A stretch of DNA of 10,969 bases from NCBI GenBank assembly GCA_019242135.1, contig JAFAWC010000183.1, forward strand, positions 1 to 10,969, in the 5' to 3' direction. Source of the DNA: Mycobacteriaceae bacterium (GTDB lineage Bacteria > Actinomycetota > Actinomycetes > Mycobacteriales > Mycobacteriaceae). Made by a program: the position numbers and the translations under genes. A model generated the notes under the pieces. That model was not told where the DNA came from. It saw nothing but the letters and a program-made list of their open reading frames with translations, and did not search any database. This document shows positions 6,856 through 10,969 of this stretch, piece after piece. How positions within the stretch are numbered: the first letter of the stretch is position 1; each line of letters starts with the position of its first letter.

Positions 6856-7093
6856 CGATGAGGTAGACGCCGGCGGCGCACGCCGCGACGGCAATGCCGA
6901 AGACATACAGCGGCCATGACAGCAACGCCGCAGCACCCAGAATCACGAGCCAAACCGGCTTGGTCAGCTTGCCGGTAGCGGTGTAGGCGTCACTGCGCTG
7001 CATCGCAGCGTGCACGAATGAGTAGGCCGTCACCGCGAAGGCGGCGACCCACAAAACGAGTAAGACGGTGCCCACTAGGCCCTGAACCATCAC
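6812..7093 (-). CDS. Small DUF2516 membrane protein (Rv0476 type)
   Basis: A 93-residue protein with a hydrophobic helix at about 4-27, a polar loop ([16 protein letters not shown], 31-46), a long hydrophobic region at about 47-79 that may form one or two helices, and a short basic tail. It fits the actinobacterial DUF2516 family; M. tuberculosis Rv0476, directly downstream of hbhA, has 87 residues. No function is known. Two starts compete. GTG at 7093 lies six bases after a TAGGCT -10 element, which suits a leaderless transcript. ATG at 7090 has GGAG five bases upstream. The difference is a single residue. Confidence 0.85.
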   Translation of the reverse strand: MMVQGLVGTVLLVLWVAAFAVTAYSFVHAAMQRSDAYTATGKLTKPVWLVILGAAALLSWPLYVFGIAVAACAAGVYLIDVRPKLLEIQGKSR

Positions 7094-7105
7094 GACTCCA
7101 GCCTA
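7093..7105 (-). promoter_or_regulatory. Candidate -10 element, possibly leaderless, for the DUF2516 gene
   Basis: On the minus strand TAGGCT (7105 to 7100) is followed by six bases and GTG at 7093. The hexamer is identical to the one before the nitrilase-family gene. The site lies in the 41-base gap after hbhA and would separate DUF2516-DUF2599-deoC expression from hbhA. The GGAG inside the spacer could instead be a ribosome-binding site for ATG 7090. Confidence 0.4.
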
Positions 7106-7134
7106 AGCGGGCACCGTCCCGTCCGTCGAATGGG

Positions 7135-7743
7135 TTACTTCTGAGTGACCTTCTTCGCACCCTTCTTAGCCGGAGCAGCCTTCTTAGCCGCGGCCTTCTT
7201 CGCGGCCGTCTTCTTGGCGGGCTGCTTGGCCGGAGCTGCCTTCTTGGCGCCCTTCTTCGCGGGCTCGCGACCGATCAGCTTGGCGGCACGCTCACCCACG
7301 GCGCGAGTCTGGCTCGCGACACTGCCCAGCGCCTCCTGGGTCAGCTCGACGGTGTCGCTGAACCGCTTCTCGGCCTGCGCCCGGCGCTCCTCGAACCCCG
7401 GCTGGCTGCGCAGCCGCTCCAGTGCGGCCTCGCCACGCTCGATCAGCTCGTTGTAGAGCTCGGTGGCCTGCTCGCGGTAGCTTTCGGCGGCCCTGCGCAG
7501 CTCGTCGCCGCTCAGCCGGCCACGCAGCTCCTCGGACCGCTGCGGCAGCTCCTCACGCAGCTTGGCGATCCGGCCACGGGTCTCCTCGACACGGTCGGAC
7601 GCGTCGGTGCGAGCATCACCCGCGCGCTCACGCAACGCGGTGACGATCTCGTTTACGCGCTCCAGCGCCAGGTCGGCGGCGCCCACTGCGGCAAACAACG
7701 GAGCCTTCAGGTCTTCAGCGGTGGGGGTGTTTCTCTCAGCCAT
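7135..7743 (-). CDS. hbhA: Heparin-binding haemagglutinin (HBHA)
   Basis: Surface-exposed adhesin that binds heparan sulfate on epithelial cells and mediates mycobacterial self-aggregation. The 202 residues comprise a short N-terminal segment ([14 protein letters not shown], 14-27), a long charged coiled coil (about 30-125), a conserved linker ([27 protein letters not shown], about 132-158) and a lysine/alanine/proline tail (161-202). The tail holds 16 lysines in 42 residues and ends KKVTQK as in M. tuberculosis, where it is the methylated heparin-binding region. The segment [13 protein letters not shown] (102-114) is also characteristic. ATG at 7743 is preceded by AGAGGAA at good spacing. 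The gene lies 60 bases after the XRE gene on the same strand. A weak promoter (TTGTCA, 18 bases, TAGCCA) can be drawn in that gap, but I do not rely on it. Confidence 0.96.
   Translation of the reverse strand: MAERNTPTAEDLKAPLFAAVGAADLALERVNEIVTALRERAGDARTDASDRVEETRGRIAKLREELPQRSEELRGRLSGDELRRAAESYREQATELYNELIERGEAALERLRSQPGFEERRAQAEKRFSDTVELTQEALGSVASQTRAVGERAAKLIGREPAKKGAKKAAPAKQPAKKTAAKKAAAKKAAPAKKGAKKVTQK
7138..7263 (-). repeat. Lysine-rich repeat tract encoding the HBHA tail
   Basis: Degenerate short repeats of AAG codons with GCC/GCG produce [12 protein letters not shown] and APAKK units (residues 161-202). The KKGAKK unit occurs twice. The M. tuberculosis tail is built more regularly from KKAAPAK and KKAAAKK units. 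Such tracts can change length by slippage or recombination. Confidence 0.75.
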
Positions 7744-7803
7744 TTCTAGATTCCTCTCGATCGATGACGAATGTGGCTACTCGATTTCGGTGATTCGTGA
7801 CAA

Positions 7804-8217
7804 TCAGGCAGGCGACGACTCCTCACGGGCAGCTTCGTTCTGTTGACAAAACGAGGAGTAGATGTCGAGCAGAACCTGCTTCTGCCGCTCGGTGATCGCC
7901 GTGTCGTTGACGACGGCGTGACGCACCGCGCTGGGCTCACCGGGCTCGAGAATCCCCGCCCGAATGTAGAGCACCTCCGCGGAGACCCACAACGCCTTGG
8001 CGATCTGGTTGAGCACTTCGGCAGAGGGCTTGCGCAATCCGCGCTCGATTTGGCTGAGGTACGGATTGCTGACACCGGCCTTCTCGGCCAATTGCCGCAC
8101 CGACACCTGGGCCGCCTCACGCTGCGTCCTGATGAAGCTGCCGATATCCTGGGCGGCGTTCGTCACCACGGTGCCTATATCGGTCGAGGCAATCGGTGCT
8201 GCCTCTTTCGTGGGCAT
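7804..8217 (-). CDS. XRE-family transcriptional regulator (Rv0474 type)
   Basis: A 137-residue DNA-binding protein. The helix-turn-helix domain spans about residues 26-86, with SVRQLAEKAGVSNPYLSQIERG as the two core helices and LRKPSAEVLNQIAKALWVSAEVL completing it. A C-terminal stretch, AITERQKQVLLDIYSSFCQQN (107-127), may dimerise or sense a signal. The M. tuberculosis counterpart Rv0474 precedes hbhA and has been reported as a copper-responsive regulator. The single cysteine C123 is the only obvious metal-type ligand, so metal sensing by this protein is uncertain. ATG at 8217 has GAGGTGG upstream and its own promoter. Control of itself and of hbhA is a natural guess from position. Confidence 0.9.
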   Translation of the reverse strand: MPTKEAAPIASTDIGTVVTNAAQDIGSFIRTQREAAQVSVRQLAEKAGVSNPYLSQIERGLRKPSAEVLNQIAKALWVSAEVLYIRAGILEPGEPSAVRHAVVNDTAITERQKQVLLDIYSSFCQQNEAAREESSPA

Positions 8218-8259
8218 CGTTCACCACCTCACGGACGGGTGCCAGTACGAACAGTCGCC

Positions 8260-8288
8260 ACCCTACGATGCAGTGCTAGCTTTTGCAA
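8260..8288 (-). promoter_or_regulatory. Sigma-A-type promoter of the XRE gene
   Basis: On the minus strand TTGCAA (8288-8283) and TAGGGT (8265-8260) are separated by exactly 17 bases. Both are good mycobacterial -35 and -10 hexamers. A start near 8253 would leave a 5' leader of about 35 bases ending in the GAGGTGG ribosome-binding site. The spacer contains the palindrome GCTAGC. Confidence 0.7.
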
Positions 8289-8291
8289 GCA

Positions 8292-8301
8292 GTTAATTAA
8301 C
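8292..8301. repeat. AT-rich palindrome GTTAATTAAC upstream of the XRE promoter
   Basis: A perfect 10-base palindrome lies four bases upstream of the -35 hexamer and seven bases after the DUF445 stop. It is an AT island in GC-rich DNA. It could be a regulator site, but it could also be just promoter-upstream AT richness. Confidence 0.35.
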
Positions 8302-8307
8302 GTTCTC

Positions 8308-9645
8308 TTAGAAAAGTAGTGTGCCGACGGTGTAGATGATCAAACCTGCCAGCGCGCCGACGACGGTGCCGTTGATCCGGATGAACTGCAGATCGCGCCC
8401 GACGTGTAGCTCAATGCGACGGCTGGCCTCCTCGGCGTCCCATCGCTCGATGGTTTCGGTGATGATCGCGGTGATCTCCACGCCGTACTCGGCGACCAGG
8501 TGCTTGGCCCCGCGGATGATCCATTCGTCCACCTTGTCGCGCAAGTCGGCGTCGTCGCGCAGCGATTCCCCGATGTGGACGACGGAGTCGGCGATGCGGG
8601 TGCGCAGGGCACTGGAGGGGTCGTCAACGGATTCCAGGACGTTGCGTTTGAGCGCGGTCCATGCGGTTTCGGCAGCGCGGGTGACCTCGTTGCGAGACAT
8701 GATCTGTTCCTTGACGGCTTCGGCCCGCGCGATGGTCGCCTCGTCGTGCTGCAGGTCGTCGGCGAATTCGAACAGGAAACGGGTGGCTGATCTGCGCAGT
8801 TCGTGGCCCGGATTGCGCCGGACCTTGTCGGTGAAGTCCATCAGCTCGCGGTGAATGCGATCTCCCACCAGATGGTCGACCCACCGGGGCGACCAGCTGG
8901 GCGAGTCGCGCTCGACCACCCGTTGGATGACCTCGCCGGCATTCAGTGACCACTGGAACGCGCGGTCGGCCAGCAGCTGGATCAGCGCTTCCTGCCGGTT
9001 CTCGGCCAGCAGGGTGTCGAGCACCCTGCCCACCGGCGGCCCCCACTTCGGCTCGGCGAGCCGCTTGATGATCATCCGGTCGAAGACGTGCTGCACGTCC
9101 TCGTCGCGCAGCATCTCGACTCCCACGCGCAACACGGTGGAGGCCTCGGTGGCCACCCGCGTGGCGTGGCCGTGGTCGGAGAGCCATTTGCCGAACCGGC
9201 TGGCGATTTGCGCGTCGCGCAGCCTTGCCTCGACGTTGGCCGGTGACATGAAATTCTCCCGCACGAAGGTCCCCAGGCCCTCACCGAGCTGGTCCTTCTT
9301 GCGCTTGATAATCGCCGTGTGCGGGATCGGGATGCCGAGTGGGTGTGTGAACAACGCCGTCACGGCAAACCAGTCGGCGAGGGCACCGACCATGCCGGCC
9401 TCGGCGGCCGCACCGACATAGCCGACCCATGCTCCTGCGCCGTGGGCGCCCGCCCACCGGCATGCGAGGAACACGGCAGTGGCGCCGACCAGGAATCCCA
9501 GTGCCAGCAGCTTCATCCGGCGCAGCTGCCTGCGACGCTCCGCATCGGCGTTGGTGTCGACAGCGAACATGCCGCTCACGTCGGGTGCCGGCGGCGGCGA
9601 CGGGCGAGACTGCCGGGGCCGGTCATCTGTCAGGCGATGTGCCAC
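8308..9645 (-). CDS. DUF445 integral membrane protein (Rv0473 type)
   Basis: A 445-residue membrane protein without assigned function. The N-terminal tail is proline-rich and basic. A first hydrophobic helix (about 46-64) is followed by the DUF445 hallmark AEAGMVGALADWFAVTALFTHP (81-102) and GIPIPHTAIIKRKKDQLGEGLGTFVRENF (104-132). A long, charged, mostly helical middle part leads to the conserved ending GRDLQFIRINGTVVGALAGLIIY and a terminal membrane helix (about 424-445). The hairpin-like topology with both ends in the membrane is typical. GTG at 9645 is chosen to keep a 101-base divergent promoter region to the TetR gene. ATG at 9570 (420 residues) is a good alternative, and TTG at 9717 would leave almost no promoter. 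The XRE gene follows 90 bases downstream with its own promoter. Confidence 0.85.
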   Translation of the reverse strand: MAHRLTDDRPRQSRPSPPPAPDVSGMFAVDTNADAERRRQLRRMKLLALGFLVGATAVFLACRWAGAHGAGAWVGYVGAAAEAGMVGALADWFAVTALFTHPLGIPIPHTAIIKRKKDQLGEGLGTFVRENFMSPANVEARLRDAQIASRFGKWLSDHGHATRVATEASTVLRVGVEMLRDEDVQHVFDRMIIKRLAEPKWGPPVGRVLDTLLAENRQEALIQLLADRAFQWSLNAGEVIQRVVERDSPSWSPRWVDHLVGDRIHRELMDFTDKVRRNPGHELRRSATRFLFEFADDLQHDEATIARAEAVKEQIMSRNEVTRAAETAWTALKRNVLESVDDPSSALRTRIADSVVHIGESLRDDADLRDKVDEWIIRGAKHLVAEYGVEITAIITETIERWDAEEASRRIELHVGRDLQFIRINGTVVGALAGLIIYTVGTLLF

Positions 9646-9668
9646 ACCACCATCATCCAGCCAAATGC

Positions 9669-9702
9669 AACGCCGTGACGTGATCCGCCACGAGGCGGCG
9701 TT
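9669..9702. promoter_or_regulatory. Inverted repeat in the DUF445/TetR divergent region, possible TetR operator
   Basis: AACGCCG (9669-9675) and CGGCGTT (9696-9702) form a perfect 7-base inverted repeat with a 20-base spacer. A smaller hairpin, CCGCC-ACGA-GGCGG (9685-9698), overlaps its right side. The site lies just upstream of TAATAT (9709-9714), a strong -10 match for the TetR gene, with a start near 9721. TetR regulators often control themselves and the divergent gene through such sites. No protein-specific motif is recognised. Confidence 0.35.
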
Positions 9703-9746
9703 GACCCGTAATATCAATAGGGGCTAAGGAACGGACACCCGCGATA

Positions 9747-10460
9747 GTGGCAGAGCGAATCCCGGCGGCAACCGCGAAGGTTGACGGTCGCAAGCGGCGG
9801 TGGCACAAGCACAAGGTGGAGCGCCGCAACGAACTGGTAGACGGCACGCTGGAGGCCATCCGTCGCCGGGGCCGCTACGTCAGCATGGACGAAATCGCCG
9901 CGGACATCGGGGTGTCAAAGACTGTTCTATACCGGTACTTCGTCGACAAGAACGACCTCACCACCGCGGTGATGATGCGGTTCGCCCAGACCACGTTGAT
10001 CCCCAATATGGCCAAGGCGCTGTCGTCGAATCTGGACGGCTACGACTTGACCCGCGAAATAATCCGGGTGTACGTGGACACGGTCGCGGCCGAGCCGGAG
10101 CCCTATCGCTTCGTGATGGCCAACAGCTCGGCCAGCAAGAACAAAGTCGTCGCCGACTCCGAGCGCATCATCGCCCGGATGCTGGCGGTCATGCTGCGAA
10201 GCAGAATGCAAGCCGTCGGGATGGACACCGGCGGCGCCGAGCCGTGGGCGTACATGATCGTCGGCGGCGTGCAGTTGGCCACCCACTCATGGATGTCGGA
10301 TCCGCGGATGAGCTCCGACGAGCTGATCGACTATCTGACGATGCTGTCGTGGAACGCGTTGTGCGGCATCGTCGAAGTGGGCGGATCGCTGAGCACCTTC
10401 CGGTCGCAGCCCCATCCCTCACCCGTTCTGCCGCCCCGCACGCCACGGGACGCTCAGTAG
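9747..10460 (+). CDS. TetR-family transcriptional regulator (Rv0472c type)
   Basis: A 237-residue repressor-type regulator. A basic N-terminal extension (KVDGRKRRWHKHKVERRNE, 11-29) precedes the TetR_N domain. The helix-turn-helix is at about 46-66 (SMDEIAADIGVSKTVLYRYF, followed by VDKNDL). The C-terminal ligand and dimer domain runs from about 80 to 215. The ligand is unknown. M. tuberculosis Rv0472c, of nearly the same length, occupies the same position beside the DUF445 gene. GTG at 9747 is the first usable start after the -10 element TAATAT. The nearest purine-rich stretch, AAGGA (9726-9730), is too far away to be a standard ribosome-binding site, so the start is slightly uncertain. The 3' end overlaps that of fadB2 by seven bases on the opposite strand. 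Confidence 0.88.
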   Translation: MAERIPAATAKVDGRKRRWHKHKVERRNELVDGTLEAIRRRGRYVSMDEIAADIGVSKTVLYRYFVDKNDLTTAVMMRFAQTTLIPNMAKALSSNLDGYDLTREIIRVYVDTVAAEPEPYRFVMANSSASKNKVVADSERIIARMLAVMLRSRMQAVGMDTGGAEPWAYMIVGGVQLATHSWMSDPRMSSDELIDYLTMLSWNALCGIVEVGGSLSTFRSQPHPSPVLPPRTPRDAQ

Positions 10461-10969
10461 GAGTAAAACCCCCGACCAGACTTCTTGCCGAGCATGCCGG
10501 CCTCGACCATCCGCACCAGCAGCGGTGGCGGGCCGTAGTGCGGCTCCTTGAACTCCTCAAACATCTTGTCCGCGATCAGCTTCAGCGTGTCGAGGCCGAC
10601 CAGGTCGGAGAGCCGCAATGGACCCATCGGATGCGACAGGCCCGCGACCACCGCCTTGTCCACGTCTTCGACGGTCGCAAACCCCGCCTCCACCATCCGG
10701 ATCGCCGACAGCAGGTAGGGAACCAGCAACGCGTTCACGACGAAACCCGACCGGTCCGAACAGCGCACCACCTGCTTACCCAGCACCGAGCCGGCGAACT
10801 GCTCAGTGCGCGCCAGGGCCGCATCAGAGGTCACCAGAGTCCTGACGAGTTCGACCAACGGCAGCACCGGGACCGGGTTGAAGAAGTGCAGACCCAGAAC
10901 CCGACTTGGATTGTCAGTTGCTGCAGCCAGTTTCATGATTGGAATGCTCGACGTGTTCGATGCCAACAC
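10454..10969 (-). CDS. fadB2: 3-hydroxybutyryl-CoA dehydrogenase, C-terminal part (cut by window edge)
   Basis: NAD(P)-dependent 3-hydroxyacyl-CoA dehydrogenase acting in fatty acid and acetoacetyl-CoA metabolism. The visible 171 residues are the end of a protein normally about 280-290 long; the NAD-binding start lies beyond the window. ASNTSSIPI (3-11) and GLHFFNPVPVLPLVELV (26-42, catalytic H28) mark the active site. SGFVVNALLVPYLL begins the C-terminal helical domain, with DKAVVAGLSHPMGPLRLSDLVGLDT and the terminal GMLGKKSGRGFYSY. These fit mycobacterial FadB2 (Rv0468) closely. In M. tuberculosis umaA, pcaA and Rv0471c lie between fadB2 and the TetR gene; here they are absent. Confidence 0.9.
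   Translation of the reverse strand: MLASNTSSIPIMKLAAATDNPSRVLGLHFFNPVPVLPLVELVRTLVTSDAALARTEQFAGSVLGKQVVRCSDRSGFVVNALLVPYLLSAIRMVEAGFATVEDVDKAVVAGLSHPMGPLRLSDLVGLDTLKLIADKMFEEFKEPHYGPPPLLVRMVEAGMLGKKSGRGFYSY

Noticed and set aside
7018..7749. Long plus-strand frame opposite hbhA with many Leu/Gly/Arg repeats
   Set aside because: It is the complement of the lysine/alanine-coding tract and coiled coil of hbhA; its repeats simply mirror that gene.
9685..9698. CCGCC-ACGA-GGCGG as an intrinsic terminator
   Set aside because: The stem is only five base pairs without a following T-run, and it lies between divergent starts where no transcript needs to end.

Overview
The window is a GC-rich actinobacterial chromosome segment. 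Its gene content and order match the hbhA region of Mycobacterium, the block running from fadB2 (Rv0468) through Rv0472c to Rv0481c in M. tuberculosis. The lysine-tailed heparin-binding haemagglutinin with its XRE regulator next door is diagnostic of mycobacteria. Names of M. tuberculosis counterparts come from remembered family sequences and gene order; no search was run.

Layout, left to right. (1) A DUF2505 protein (+, Rv0481c type). (2) An accessory block of about 3.2 kb (roughly 520-3735) that is not at this point in M. tuberculosis, where Rv0481c and Rv0480c are neighbours. It holds an Ami1/Rv3717-type zinc amidase (-), whose twin-arginine signal peptide is cut off by an in-frame TAA, and a zinc-uptake ABC operon (+) behind a near-perfect Zur (zinc uptake regulator) box. 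The znuA- and znuB-like genes are broken by frameshifts, internal deletions and a TAG stop, while the ATPase gene between them is intact. (3) A plus-strand pair: a nitrilase-superfamily amidase with a candidate leaderless start, overlapped by a proline-rich DUF2993 membrane protein. (4) A long minus-strand series: DUF445 membrane protein, XRE regulator, hbhA, DUF2516 membrane protein, DUF2599 secreted protein, deoC. (5) A TetR regulator (+), divergent from DUF445. (6) The 3' part of fadB2 (-), cut by the window edge.

How the genes work together. The minus-strand hbhA series looks like one mycobacterial transcription neighbourhood with internal promoters; the XRE gene has a clear sigma-A-like promoter of its own. 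DUF2993/deoC and TetR/fadB2 converge with overlapping 3' ends, leaving no space for terminators. The accessory block combines zinc acquisition with a zinc-dependent cell-wall hydrolase, but appears to be decaying.

I found no RNA genes, CRISPR array, insertion sequence or phage gene. I see no convincing new multi-gene system. The items most worth a second look are the decayed Zur-controlled operon with its intact ATPase and the interrupted Tat signal of the amidase.
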